A stretch of 64,000 bases of DNA from positions 1 through 64,000 of the forward strand of contig SVFV01000019.1 in the NCBI GenBank assembly GCA_015056655.1, read 5' to 3'. The stretch comes from Butyrivibrio sp. Lineage in GTDB: Bacteria; Bacillota; Clostridia; Lachnospirales; Lachnospiraceae. The position numbers were made by a program, and so were the translations under genes. Below the pieces are notes generated by a model that saw nothing but the letters and a program-made list of their open reading frames with translations, was not told the DNA's origin and did no database searches. Every line of letters starts with the position of its first letter. Position 1 is the stretch's first letter. This document shows positions 7,070-15,833 of this stretch, piece after piece.

Positions 7070-7606
7070 TCATAAATTTTTATCCTTTAGCAAATCCAGC
7101 AAAGTGTATTCTCCCTTTTTGATCTTTGATATCTCAGTGTACTTCTTTATCGCTATGAGCAGCATTTTCGTATCTCCAAAATACTCTCTGACATAATCAT
7201 AGGACTTCACATTCTTCATTCCAAGGTCCTGCTTACAAAAGTCACTCGGCTTCTTTCCAGACTTCTTGAAATCCTTGTATTTATCCTCTGCAAGGATTAT
7301 GAGCATTTCTATCTCTGGTGCAGTTATAACATTTATTACATCCACCTTGTGCTGATATGCTTTGCTCAAACTGAACTGTTCTCTTCTTGAATCAAGTATA
7401 CGGATAATTGAGATCTTATCATCAAATCCCTTTCTCAAATATCTACTCTCAAACTTCCTGGCATCTCTGATTCTGATCACTTCGCCATCAAGCATTTCCT
7501 CGCGTTCGAATATCAGTAAGTGCTCGTCTACCAGAATATCAATAATGGCATTTTCTGCAGAGCCTTCACATATGCATGCCTTGTACTTGCTTAGTTTAAG
7601 TTCCAT
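7070..7606 (-). CDS. Small TOPRIM-like partner of the adjacent ATPase (candidate defence effector)
   Basis: A 178-residue protein starting ELKLSKYKACICEGSAENAIIDIL. The CEGSAEN segment (13-19) resembles the glutamate motif of TOPRIM/RloB-like nucleases and IIRILDSRR near 90-98 could hold the acidic pair, but a full TOPRIM fold cannot be proved by eye. The ATG at 7606 (AAGGGGGA upstream) is chosen over a GTG just before it. It lies 12 bases downstream of an ABC-like AAA ATPase. ATPase plus TOPRIM-like pairs (for example PARIS, AbiL, OLD/Gabija-related) are common antiphage systems, so a defence role is likely but unproved. Confidence 0.5.
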   Translation of the reverse strand: MELKLSKYKACICEGSAENAIIDILVDEHLLIFEREEMLDGEVIRIRDARKFESRYLRKGFDDKISIIRILDSRREQFSLSKAYQHKVDVINVITAPEIEMLIILAEDKYKDFKKSGKKPSDFCKQDLGMKNVKSYDYVREYFGDTKMLLIAIKKYTEISKIKKGEYTLLDLLKDKNL

Positions 7607-7618
7607 CACACATCCCCC

Positions 7619-8749
7619 TTAAACATAAGCTGATATACTATTTTTAAGCTGCATAAACGCTTCATATGCAGGTGTTGTTCCCTCGAGAAGTCCACTTTGG
7701 TATGCATCGCTTCTCTTGATATCATTTCTATTAAGTTTTTCCGTCAGGCTCTGTAATTCTATTCCATCCTTATTTCTTGTAATGTAAATACTATCATTTC
7801 TATCATATTCATCAAGAAGTTCAGGATAATGCGTAGAGAATATCAGGACCGCACCGTGCTTATTGAGCTTTCCATCCATAAAAAATCTCATAAGCGTAGC
7901 TACTATTTCCTTATTAAAATGGTTTTCAATCTCGTCTACGACCATGTATCCGCCTTGCCTTAATACTTCCATTGCTTTTGTAAAGACAATTATTCCCTTA
8001 ATAGTTCCAGATGAAAGATAATTCTCAAGTTCTCTGGAATTATTGAGCAATATCTCATTCTGATTTTTAAATCTCAAATGAATCAGTTCTTTTCCATTTT
8101 GAACTTCAAACGACAATTGCTCTACAGTTGGATCCAGAAATGCAATCACCGGAACAGGAATTGCTTCAGATGCAGGCAGCACATTCACATTTGTAAATGA
8201 AAGCATATCTTCTATAAACATCTGATCCTTATTCTTCTTATTTAAAGCAATGATGATACTCACATCTTCAGAAAGGAATTCCTCATCATCATGCCTTGTG
8301 GCAATCACCATGGAATCATCAAATTCTTGCATTGCTTTTCTTGTTTTGATAAGCTCAACCTGCTTCTTCCACAGTTTCTCATCAGTTATAATATATCTCC
8401 CATCCTTACAACTGATTGATGTCGTCAGTTTATATAAGCATTTCTGAGAGTAAAAACATATTGTAATCACTGCATCACGCGTCTTTCCCAGAATGTCCTT
8501 AACCTCAATATGATTAATGGGCTCATTGTTTACAATACCAAGCGCTAAAAGAATCAGCTTCAAAACAGATGTCTTACCTGATGCATTAATTCCTATAATA
8601 GCCTCAGTAGGATTAAGGTAAACATTGCTAAATAAGTTATGCAAAACCATCTTATCGTCTTCAGTTACTCTCTGGGTAGCTGTAAAACCTATTTCTATCC
8701 CGTTTTTAAATAAAGGAAGACCTTCTGCTTTTATGCTTATTATTTTCAT
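7619..8749 (-). CDS. AAA_15/21-type (SMC/ABC-like) ATPase
   Basis: A 376-residue ATPase with a Walker A GINASGKT at 53-60, a signature-like SSGT at 246-249, Walker B VVDEIENHF at 270-278 and an H-loop STHYPE at 305-310. The whole ABC head is present without a long coiled coil, as in the OLD/RecF/AAA_15 class. The ATG at 8749 has GGGAG nine bases upstream; a TTG two codons earlier is poorly placed. It is followed by a small TOPRIM-like gene, making a two-gene cassette like PARIS or AbiLi/ii. In such systems the ATPase senses infection and releases or activates the nuclease. Confidence 0.8.
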   Translation of the reverse strand: MKIISIKAEGLPLFKNGIEIGFTATQRVTEDDKMVLHNLFSNVYLNPTEAIIGINASGKTSVLKLILLALGIVNNEPINHIEVKDILGKTRDAVITICFYSQKCLYKLTTSISCKDGRYIITDEKLWKKQVELIKTRKAMQEFDDSMVIATRHDDEEFLSEDVSIIIALNKKNKDQMFIEDMLSFTNVNVLPASEAIPVPVIAFLDPTVEQLSFEVQNGKELIHLRFKNQNEILLNNSRELENYLSSGTIKGIIVFTKAMEVLRQGGYMVVDEIENHFNKEIVATLMRFFMDGKLNKHGAVLIFSTHYPELLDEYDRNDSIYITRNKDGIELQSLTEKLNRNDIKRSDAYQSGLLEGTTPAYEAFMQLKNSISAYV

Positions 8750-8909
8750 AGCCAATCACTCCCGAAATTTATTCTCGTTTTTTACGTTAATAGTTTCTTT
8801 ATAGCTATATTATATTGGTCATCAAGGAAATTATCAACATGAATCTCGTTAATAATTTTCATGGAGGGTTGCATTTGACCTGCATTTGACCTGCATATTA
8901 CAGTATATG

Positions 8910-8968
8910 AGCCGAGCGGCTTTATTTACCATATGACCAGTAAAATCTAAGCCGCTCGGCTTATTTTT
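8910..8968 (+). terminator. Strong hairpin with plus-strand T-tract
   Basis: A perfect 13-bp stem (8910-8922 with 8949-8961, AGCCGAGCGGCTT) with a 26-base loop is followed on the plus strand by TTATTTTTAT. On the minus strand, where the flanking genes lie, there is no T-tract on the exit side. Just upstream, the 11-mer GCATTTGACCT is tandemly repeated at 8874-8895. Confidence 0.55.
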
Positions 8969-8983
8969 ATACTTGCGCTATTA

Positions 8984-9835
8984 TCATTGGCTTATATAAT
9001 CCTTCATATTCCGTTCGAAAACCTTATAATTCCTATCATCATTCGGGCTGCAATATACTGCAAACTCTATGTTTTTAAAAGACTGAAGATAGTTTTTGAT
9101 TACATTCTTTGCTGCCAATGCAACAACTTCCGGTTTATTCTGAAAAGCTCCACAACCAAATGCTCCAAGGATTACTGTTTCAACACCATTTGCGGCAGCA
9201 ACATCCAATATGCGCGTAAGTCTCTGTTCATGTATCTGCAATAATTCTTTATCGCTTACCTTAACAGGCCTGGATCCATCTCCGCTGTTATACTGATTTG
9301 CAGGCACTGGTCTTAAATTAGGCGCTGCACATGTAATCACATTGACATCATACCACTCCTCTTCATCCACAATAGTAGGATTGGCCGTATCTGTTTTAAA
9401 CACTATAACTCCCGGCGTATATATAACATCATCATTATGAATTGGATTTTTCTCAGCCCTATGTGGATAATAAAATCCCTCCAATATTTTCTTTGTATTT
9501 AGGGCAAAGTATAAAGTAGAACATCTGCAAAGGCATTCTTCCTGCGCGCTTGAGCCTTTTACCACGCCACCGCCTGGATTAGTTGCAGATGCAAAGTTAT
9601 GAACCGCTATTTTTGTTCCTTTATAATCAGCTGCAGCCTGAAATGTTCTCTTTTTAGAGACAACAACCTTTGCCGGAGTATCATAATGATTCAGCCCTTC
9701 TTTAGAAACTTCTACATCTGTTAATATCAACTGCTGGTCCTTGACAGACATAGCTATAGAATCAGAAAGCTTTTTATTCTGATGACACAGCCTATCCGTA
9801 TCTTCAAATATCAGCACATTTTCATTTTTCCCCAT
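8984..9835 (-). CDS. Microbial-type poly(ADP-ribose) glycohydrolase (TIGR02452/DUF2263)
   Basis: A 283-residue protein with the bacterial PARG signature: NPGGGVVKGSSAQEE at 86-100, that is the GGG loop followed by the catalytic QEE, and a macrodomain-type core (VILGAFGCGAFQNKP). It hydrolyses ADP-ribose chains from proteins or nucleic acids. The length is typical. It stands as a single gene with its own leader. That leader resembles the leader of the DUF6462 gene at 11.7 kb. An ADP-ribosyltransferase-like protein is encoded at 36.6 kb, so both halves of an ADP-ribosylation cycle may be present on this element. Confidence 0.85.
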   Translation of the reverse strand: MGKNENVLIFEDTDRLCHQNKKLSDSIAMSVKDQQLILTDVEVSKEGLNHYDTPAKVVVSKKRTFQAAADYKGTKIAVHNFASATNPGGGVVKGSSAQEECLCRCSTLYFALNTKKILEGFYYPHRAEKNPIHNDDVIYTPGVIVFKTDTANPTIVDEEEWYDVNVITCAAPNLRPVPANQYNSGDGSRPVKVSDKELLQIHEQRLTRILDVAAANGVETVILGAFGCGAFQNKPEVVALAAKNVIKNYLQSFKNIEFAVYCSPNDDRNYKVFERNMKDYISQ

Positions 9836-9840
9836 AATTA

Positions 9841-9925
9841 TCCCCTTTTCATTATTTCCAATCTCAACTTTGTCTCTTAAAGAGATAAAGAACCTATCAC
9901 TTCAACCGGCACTTCCGCTGACCCT
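9841..9925. repeat. Leader repeat, copy 1 (left of integrase module)
   Basis: The core at 9858-9890 is identical to 11729-11761 but for one base (CCAATCTCAACTTTGTCTCT and onward). Weaker similarity continues for about 35 bases on the right and 15 on the left. Confidence 0.65.
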
Positions 9926-9965
9926 TCACCGGATTATATCTTTTGATACATATGAAGGGCTATTC

Positions 9966-11204
9966 CTAGAATTCCTTCCATTTAGCAGATAAGTTCTGCA
10001 TAGCCTCCTGTTTTTTATTACCTGTTGCTTCAGCATACACATCCATAGTCGTACGGAAACTCTTATGTCCCATCACCGACTGGATAACTTTAATGTTTGT
10101 CTCATTTTCACAGAATCTTGTACAAAAAGTATGTCTCAAATAGTGGACTGAAAAATTTGGCAACAATAAAGGTTCTCTCTTTTCCCTTGCAGCCTTTTCC
10201 TCCTCCTGCACATTATAAGAAGCAACAATCCTCTTAATTGCTGCGTTAAGGTTCTGTTCATTCAGAACGCTTCCATTGGCATTTTTGAAAATAAATCCGC
10301 TCATGCCTTCTATCACTGTCTCATTGAATCCCGTGACAAGTTGCTCCTCATACACCAGCTTGAATGCCTCATATACTTGATCCATCATAGGTATAACTCT
10401 CTTTCCCGCTTCTGTTTTTGGAAGAGATACCCCAAGTCTTCTATCAGGCTCATCGCGAAGCCTCTTGACTCTAACCAAGCTATGGTTGATGTCAATATTC
10501 CGTTTTTTCATATCGATGTCTTGCCAGCGAAGGCCGATAAATTCGCAACATCTGCACCCAGTACCCAAAAGTACCATGAAGGCCGGCCACCAATGACCAA
10601 ATATTTCATGACCATTTATATAATCAATAAATGCCTTCTGCTGCTCTATTGTAAGTGCTTTTCTTATTCCTGTATTTTTTCCAAAGTCATTGGAAAGCTC
10701 TCCTAACACTCCCTGACAAGGATTCTTTCTGATTACATCATCCCTAACTGCCATCTCAAATGTAGGATGTAAACAACTGTGGATTGTCCCTACTGTATTT
10801 GGCTTAATACCATCTTCTGTAACTAACTGATGATAAAAAAGCTTTACATCTGAAAACTTAACGCTTCCTATCACCCTCTCACCAAAGCCATGCCTTACAT
10901 GCTTGTTATACATCAACTCATAGTTCGCTCTGGTTGTCCTTCTCAGATTGGTTTTTACAGCCATACATCTATCAAACACTTCATTAACCGTTATGTGCCC
11001 TGCCACATAATTGTCTATCCCCTCCAACTGATCCCTCTTAATCTCTTCCTCACGTTCCCTGAGTTTTGCTAGATCTTTAGCATAGATATATCTTCGCGTT
11101 CCCCTTGAATCTAAATAAGTATATTGATATCGCTTATCATTCGCCCTATATCCTTCACCTTTTCTTAAGACTCTGCCTTTATTATCCTTTCTGGACTTTT
11201 CCAT
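9966..11204 (-). CDS. int: Tyrosine site-specific integrase (Tn916 Int-like)
   Basis: A 412-residue integrase with an arm-binding N-terminus (GEGYRANDKRYQYTYLDSRG, about 16-35), a core-binding domain and a catalytic domain with the full set R218, K263, H354-x-x-R357, H380 and the nucleophile Y390. It is preceded by a small DNA-binding protein and a DUF6462 excisionase-like gene, the usual integrase module of Lachnospiraceae elements. Catalytic residues fall at the same positions as in the second integrase at 14.5 kb, so the two are related paralogues. It catalyses integration and excision through att sites, not identified with certainty here. Confidence 0.93.
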   Translation of the reverse strand: MEKSRKDNKGRVLRKGEGYRANDKRYQYTYLDSRGTRRYIYAKDLAKLREREEEIKRDQLEGIDNYVAGHITVNEVFDRCMAVKTNLRRTTRANYELMYNKHVRHGFGERVIGSVKFSDVKLFYHQLVTEDGIKPNTVGTIHSCLHPTFEMAVRDDVIRKNPCQGVLGELSNDFGKNTGIRKALTIEQQKAFIDYINGHEIFGHWWPAFMVLLGTGCRCCEFIGLRWQDIDMKKRNIDINHSLVRVKRLRDEPDRRLGVSLPKTEAGKRVIPMMDQVYEAFKLVYEEQLVTGFNETVIEGMSGFIFKNANGSVLNEQNLNAAIKRIVASYNVQEEEKAAREKREPLLLPNFSVHYLRHTFCTRFCENETNIKVIQSVMGHKSFRTTMDVYAEATGNKKQEAMQNLSAKWKEF

Positions 11205-11248
11205 CTGTTTGCCACCTTCTTATATCAAGGAAGAGACCTTTGCCTTGG

Positions 11249-11428
11249 TTATCCTTTGGAATAAACCATCTCTATTCCTTCCATGATAATCTGTGTCATC
11301 GTCTTGGAATGCTGTTCTGAGTATTCTTTCAGTCTTGAATAATTATTTGAAGTTAATCTTATTGTGACCGGGCTGCGCTTCGGATTCTCCTCTGCTGGTC
11401 GTCCAACTTTACGTTTATTCTCGGCCAA
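11249..11428 (-). CDS. Small ribbon-helix-helix-like DNA-binding protein
   Basis: A 59-residue protein starting at a TTG with AGGAGG eight bases upstream; this start is preferred because the longer open frame has no ribosome site and overlaps the upstream gene. The protein has a basic N-terminus (KRKVGRPAEENPKRSP) and a VTIRLTSNNYSRLKEYSEQH segment typical of RHH/CopG-like regulators. It lies between the DUF6462 gene and the integrase gene, so it probably regulates the module or assists excision. Confidence 0.65.
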   Translation of the reverse strand: MAENKRKVGRPAEENPKRSPVTIRLTSNNYSRLKEYSEQHSKTMTQIIMEGIEMVYSKG

Positions 11429-11492
11429 AATCACTACCTCCTTGCAACTGCTGAATATTATGTATTGCACATTTTCGAGAGGTCTCTTAACA

Positions 11493-11702
11493 TCATTCAA
11501 TAATTCTGCAGGTTTCAAGGTACTTATCAACTAACCTAGTGTTTACCAGAACCATCTTCCCAACCTTATATTTCGCTTTGGAATCAGCTGCAAGTTTCTC
11601 GAATGATTTCTGACACATGTCATAAAGCTCTGCACCTGTATCATAACGAACAAACTTCCTGTCTTTAGCCTCTATAATTACGAAATTCCCTATTGTTTCC
11701 AT
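11493..11702 (-). CDS. DUF6462 excisionase-like protein
   Basis: A 69-residue single DUF6462 module (FVRYDTGAELYDMCQKSF, then KYKVGKMVLVNTRLVDKYLE). It is a small winged-helix/MerR-type protein expected to bind att-site arms and set recombination direction for the downstream integrase. The order DUF6462-RHH-Int matches the DUF6462-linked order of the 14.5-16 kb module. The role as Xis is inferred from position and family. Confidence 0.75.
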   Translation of the reverse strand: METIGNFVIIEAKDRKFVRYDTGAELYDMCQKSFEKLAADSKAKYKVGKMVLVNTRLVDKYLETCRIIE

Positions 11703-11714
11703 TATTTATAGTGC

Positions 11715-11795
11715 CCCCTTCCTTATTACCAATCTCAACTTTGTCTCTTCAAGAGATAAAGTTGAGATCACTTCGCTTTAACTGGCTCTTCTGTT
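11715..11795. repeat. Leader repeat, copy 2, containing a 37-bp palindrome
   Basis: Positions 11732-11768 form an 18-bp-arm palindrome with one mismatch (starting ATCTCAACTTTGTCTCTT). The sequence matches 9858-9890, where the right arm is broken. It lies just upstream of the DUF6462 start, a position that fits an operator, an att arm site or a terminator of the upstream gene. Confidence 0.65.
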
Positions 11796-11868
11796 GGCAA
11801 TTTCTCAGAGTGCATTTTCATATCTTCTCTTATCATAAAATACACATCAAAGAGCCACATGCACCCAG

Positions 11869-12774
11869 TTAATCCAGTTCCTCTTCCAACAAGCTCGCAG
11901 GTTCTCCTTTAACTCGTTCTACAAACCTTACTTCTTCCGGGGTTAGGGCAGAAGCATCAAATGTCTCTTCTCTTTTTTTCTGCATCATCCTGAACCACAG
12001 TGTACTCGTAATCAGGCAATCGCCACATGTTCTTTGACTCAACACTCCAAAGACGCCTATATGAGGCGGATAATCCCATCCATTATTAAATGCCTGCTCC
12101 GCAGTAATATACTCTTTCTTTCCACAAACTTCACAGTAGTGCCAGAATGGTCTGGTATTCATAGATTCAAGAAGCTGCTTTTCTTGTTCTTTTCTTTCTA
12201 TTACTTCATGAAAGCTTTCTGCTTCCTTCTGCAGCTCCTTTCTGGCCACATCTACAATTTCCGGTCTGGGCTCATCCATTCTTTTTTGGCATCCAGAGTC
12301 AGTAACTTCATAAATAGCGTCAAAACCTTCACTAGGATTGGGAAATTCAATATTCTCAGCCATACTCTTGAAATAGTCTAAATCATCAGTAAACTCACGT
12401 TTTTTTATATTTGATTTCCACAGGTCATCCCCGGGAGACATAACATAAACATCAATCTTTACATCTCCGTTTTTCCTGATCTCGTCAATGTATGATATAC
12501 GCCTTTTGGCTTTAAAGAATGTATTTTCAATCACAATATCTTTTCCCGTTTTAACTGTCTTTATAACATCCTTAATAAGCCTGTCATTTGCTATTATCAG
12601 GCATCTCTTCTGTTCTTCTATAGGAATAGAATCTCCATAACCCTTTTCATCATAAATCCGAATTTGATAGTCATAGGCATTAAGTATAGTTACATCCTTA
12701 TTATTAAAATATTCCTTTATAAAGTGCGTTTTGCCGGAAGCAGTAGCACCCATCACAAAAGAAACTCTGTTCAT
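11869..12774 (-). CDS. P-loop kinase-like protein with C-terminal zinc ribbon
   Basis: A 301-residue protein with Walker A GATASGKT at 9-16, close to the zeta-toxin/polynucleotide-kinase class of P-loop kinases. IVIENTFFKAKRR (80-92) resembles the substrate/lid region of that class. The C-terminus carries a four-cysteine zinc site, C214/C217 and C250/C253. The substrate is unknown. Because two RNA ligases and several phosphoesterases are encoded nearby, a nucleic-acid 5'-kinase role is attractive, but it is inference. It sits directly upstream of a Cys-phosphatase gene and downstream of no clear promoter. Confidence 0.65.
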   Translation of the reverse strand: MNRVSFVMGATASGKTHFIKEYFNNKDVTILNAYDYQIRIYDEKGYGDSIPIEEQKRCLIIANDRLIKDVIKTVKTGKDIVIENTFFKAKRRISYIDEIRKNGDVKIDVYVMSPGDDLWKSNIKKREFTDDLDYFKSMAENIEFPNPSEGFDAIYEVTDSGCQKRMDEPRPEIVDVARKELQKEAESFHEVIERKEQEKQLLESMNTRPFWHYCEVCGKKEYITAEQAFNNGWDYPPHIGVFGVLSQRTCGDCLITSTLWFRMMQKKREETFDASALTPEEVRFVERVKGEPASLLEEELD

Positions 12775-12789
12775 TTGTACCTCCCATTT

Positions 12790-13266
12790 TCAAATGTATC
12801 TAAACCCTTTCAACGTGCGTAAATAACAGGTCATATTTGGATGCTTACCCCTGTTATCGAAAATAGGATCATCAAAACCTTCTTTTACTCTCATGATGGC
12901 TGCAGCCACTCCAGCGCTTCTTGATATTCCGCCATCACAATGTACAATTATTAGCTCTGTCTCGTTATAATGCTGATTTACAAAATCAGCTATCTTTTCT
13001 CCGTCTTCATATGACATGCAATACTCTGGCGTTTGTTCAAATTCACAATCATCAAAAGACAAAGACAGAATATGTTTCACATTGTTTTTATCATTCATAG
13101 GCAAGGACGGCAGTTCTCTATCCCATGAAGATTTAATTGAAATAATAATGGATGAACGTTCATGTTTTTGATGGCAATACCTTTCGCAACAATGCCTGCT
13201 CATGACCTTATACCTATTCTTCCGTTTATAATCCATTCGTATCGGCATAATCGTTCTCCCAAACAA
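12790..13266 (-). CDS. Dual-specificity/tyrosine-phosphatase-like protein
   Basis: A 158-residue protein with the Cys-phosphatase P-loop HCDGGISRSAG at 109-119 (nucleophile C110, R116) in the usual context ELIIVHCDGGISRSAGVAAAI. The general-acid loop may be among the acidic residues at 71-90. The basic, Cys/His-rich N-terminus (residues 10-38) is unusual. Such phosphatases in phage-like cargo often go with nucleotide or RNA 5'-end metabolism as well as protein dephosphorylation. It is co-directional and 15 bases from the P-loop kinase-like gene. Confidence 0.75.
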   Translation of the reverse strand: MFGRTIMPIRMDYKRKNRYKVMSRHCCERYCHQKHERSSIIISIKSSWDRELPSLPMNDKNNVKHILSLSFDDCEFEQTPEYCMSYEDGEKIADFVNQHYNETELIIVHCDGGISRSAGVAAAIMRVKEGFDDPIFDNRGKHPNMTCYLRTLKGFRYI

Positions 13267-13283
13267 AGAATTTCTTGTTTATG

Positions 13284-14240
13284 TCATTGTCCTTTGCCTA
13301 AATTAATTACTCCTGCCGGGTATAGATCACCATCAGGAAGTATCGGCTTTTTCTCTTCAACATTTTCTTCTGCCACTTCTTTCCTATCACCTGGCTCCAA
13401 CCGGATTGTCCCAACATTAGTACTGGCATAAAGAACTACATCGCCGATATTTTCAATAAAAAGTGGATGTCCACTCGTTCTCAAAGCATAAAAATCTATA
13501 TTTTGAAAATGAGGGAAGTATCTCAAATCAATACTTTGATCTTTTGTTCCAACAAGAAAGCTGTCCTGGAATGTGCCTACATGCGGCCAGCCTATGTATT
13601 CTAACGGTTCACTTGTCTCCGAGTCCGAAGGCACGTAATAAAGCGAGTGAAAATAGTATTCGCTGAAGTTTGACAACACAAGAAGGACATTCCCAGGGTC
13701 AATAGTGGGATAATCTATAGCATTCTGATATCTCTCCTTTATTCTTTCATATTCTGGAATAATATCCGAAAACTCGTCCTGCTTCTCGAAGTCGCAATAT
13801 GAAAGCGGGCAATGATACACACTATTTCTAGTTGTAACAACTAATTCTTCTGCAGCTTCATCAACATGAACTGCCCTTACTTCTGACGAGTGCATGTCTA
13901 TAGCATCCGGAATTCTCTTGTGGCCAGTTACTATACCATGAGCTATACGGTACGTGTTTCCATCACCGTATTCATGCTCGTCAATATGCCAATAATGCAA
14001 CTGGAGCTTTCGTCCATCACTGTTGGAAACCAGATTCGTAATGTACGATTCAATAATGTCCCTGCCCAAATCTTCAAAAGCGATGTCTTTCAAGGGATTA
14101 TTGTTTATTCCCATCTCAATCTTTTTGTCGTCATAAGAAAAATACAGATTTGTAACAACTCCAAAGTCTCTAATAACTCCGTGAACACCATATTTTTCTG
14201 AATAAACCGGTATCTCATTTCTGATCATTGTATCTGCCAT
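13284..14240 (-). CDS. Conserved hypothetical protein
   Basis: A 318-residue acidic protein with no domain I recognise. It contains many aromatic and acidic residues and a beta-rich pattern (VHGVIRDFGVVTNLYFSYDDKKIEMGI near the start, NSVYHCPLSYCDF near 160). No membrane segment or signal peptide is seen. It is the first gene after the second integrase module, with one copy of the 19-bp inverted repeat 126 bases upstream of its start and TATAAT about 65 bases upstream. It probably belongs to the same operon as the phosphatase and kinase-like genes downstream. Confidence 0.55.
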   Translation of the reverse strand: MADTMIRNEIPVYSEKYGVHGVIRDFGVVTNLYFSYDDKKIEMGINNNPLKDIAFEDLGRDIIESYITNLVSNSDGRKLQLHYWHIDEHEYGDGNTYRIAHGIVTGHKRIPDAIDMHSSEVRAVHVDEAAEELVVTTRNSVYHCPLSYCDFEKQDEFSDIIPEYERIKERYQNAIDYPTIDPGNVLLVLSNFSEYYFHSLYYVPSDSETSEPLEYIGWPHVGTFQDSFLVGTKDQSIDLRYFPHFQNIDFYALRTSGHPLFIENIGDVVLYASTNVGTIRLEPGDRKEVAEENVEEKKPILPDGDLYPAGVINLGKGQ

Positions 14241-14365
14241 TACCTCACCTCGGGTATTATGTCTGCATGTATAGGAACATGAAAGAAATTATGCAATCTC
14301 AGATTATACAATCCGATGCCCTATTACCTGATATAACAATGATATGCTCAAAAGAAGACTGTGTC

Positions 14366-14384
14366 ATTGAACTTGTCGTTCAAT
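14366..14384. repeat. 19-bp inverted repeat, copy 1 of 4
   Basis: ATTGAACTTGTCGTTCAAT, perfect 7-bp arms around TTGTC. It lies between the int2 terminator and the start of the 318-residue gene. Confidence 0.75.
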
Positions 14385-14390
14385 TAATCA

Positions 14391-14419
14391 GTAAAGGCCG
14401 GCACAAAGCCAGCCTTTAC
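14391..14419 (-). terminator. Hairpin after integrase 2
   Basis: Arms GTAAAGGCCGGC and GCCAGCCTTTAC (11 of 12 paired) just beyond the int2 stop. No clear T-tract follows on the minus strand. Confidence 0.5.
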
Positions 14420-14456
14420 CAGTTTCATATCATGCACATGTAAGTCCGCTAGAGCA

Positions 14457-15692
14457 TTACAACCCCAACATGCCATTCAGATCCTGTCCAACCTCCTGCT
14501 TCTTTTCATCACTATAATCCGCGTAAATGTCCATAGTGGTAGAAAAATCAGAATGTCCCATGACACTCTGAATAAACTTCGGATTTACTCCTGCTTCACA
14601 GAGTCTGGTGCAAAAGGTATGTCTAAGTACATGGGCTGTAAAATGTGGAAGTAAAAAAGGCTCTCGTCCTTCCGCCTCAGCCTCAGCAGTTTCTTTAGCA
14701 TTGTAAGACTTGATTATCTTTGCAATTGCCTTATTTACCGCACTGGGGGTAACCATCGTATGCTCAGTTGTCGAAAAAACAAAGTCTTTGTATCCACAGA
14801 TTTCCTCTTCGCAAAAACCAATGCATTTCTGGAACTGATACTCAAGTAGAAAAGCGTCGAATACTTCCTGTACCATAGGAATAGAACGGTTACCTGCCTC
14901 TGACTTTGTACTTGTGATGCGGCGCTCGCAATGACCATTCTCATCAGGCCTATTATTAAACTCATGATCGACATAAATCATACGATTCTTAAAGTCTAAA
15001 TTGCCCCAATTAATCGATACGCATTCACCAATACGCATCCCAGTACCCAGTAGTACTGTAATAATTGGTACCCAGCCTTCAAATTCATGGTTCTCCCTAA
15101 GATGTTTCATGAAGGCTTTCTGTTGGTTTACACTAAGGGCTATACGTTTTTCTTTATCAGCTTTTGTACCTTTTACATCTTTCTTCAGATCAGCCATGAT
15201 GTCATCTGTAGGATTATTTCTAATAAGTCCATCCCTCACCGCCATTCTAAACGCTGGGTGCAAAAGAGTATGAACTCTGTCCACAGTTGATATTTTAAGT
15301 TGCTTTTCATCCAGCAGAGAATAATAGAAGCTCTTCACATCAGTGTATTTGACATTGACTATTTTCCTGGTTCCAAAGGTACTTCCCTTAATGTAGGTAT
15401 TGAAAGTCTTGACGTATCCGCCCTTAGTCGTAAGCCTAAGATTACGTTTCTGATTCAAATAGTTCTCAACCATATGATTGACTTCTATTGTTGCTGCCAT
15501 GCACGGATCAAGACCATCAAAATAATCTCTCTGGATATTCTTTTGCTTTTGGCGTAACTCAACCAAAGACTTGGCATAAACAAAATGTCTTTTCCCAAGC
15601 CTGTCCACATATGCGTAAACATATCGTCCATCCGCACGTTGGTACTCACCCTTTTGCAATGCGTACCCTTTTTTATCTTTTCTTGATGCCAT
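14457..15692 (-). CDS. int: Tyrosine site-specific integrase, second copy
   Basis: A 411-residue integrase. The ATG at 15692 has a strong AAGGAGG upstream, so a longer frame starting at 15734 is rejected. Catalytic residues are R220, H354-x-x-R357, H380 and Y390. The N-terminus (KGYALQKGEYQRADGRYVYAY) is the arm-binding domain. It is clearly related to the integrase at 10-11.2 kb but not a recent duplicate, since the sequences differ widely. It is preceded by a DUF6462 gene. Two active integrases suggest that two elements have merged or that the intervening cargo can move separately. Confidence 0.93.
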   Translation of the reverse strand: MASRKDKKGYALQKGEYQRADGRYVYAYVDRLGKRHFVYAKSLVELRQKQKNIQRDYFDGLDPCMAATIEVNHMVENYLNQKRNLRLTTKGGYVKTFNTYIKGSTFGTRKIVNVKYTDVKSFYYSLLDEKQLKISTVDRVHTLLHPAFRMAVRDGLIRNNPTDDIMADLKKDVKGTKADKEKRIALSVNQQKAFMKHLRENHEFEGWVPIITVLLGTGMRIGECVSINWGNLDFKNRMIYVDHEFNNRPDENGHCERRITSTKSEAGNRSIPMVQEVFDAFLLEYQFQKCIGFCEEEICGYKDFVFSTTEHTMVTPSAVNKAIAKIIKSYNAKETAEAEAEGREPFLLPHFTAHVLRHTFCTRLCEAGVNPKFIQSVMGHSDFSTTMDIYADYSDEKKQEVGQDLNGMLGL

Positions 15693-15833
15693 GTTTCCTC
15701 CTTCAAAGATGAGGAATGGCCGGTTCATAAGCAAATTATAACCGTGCCATTACTTGCATTCAACAGTTCTTTTTCGGTCCTTCACTCTGAAAGGTCGATG
15801 TATTCTGGCGTTTACCACCCTATTTCATCAATT

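Noticed and set aside
14366..14384. LexA/DinR box
   Set aside because: The Firmicute box has GAAC-N4-GTTC; this repeat has a five-base gap, so it may be another regulator's site.
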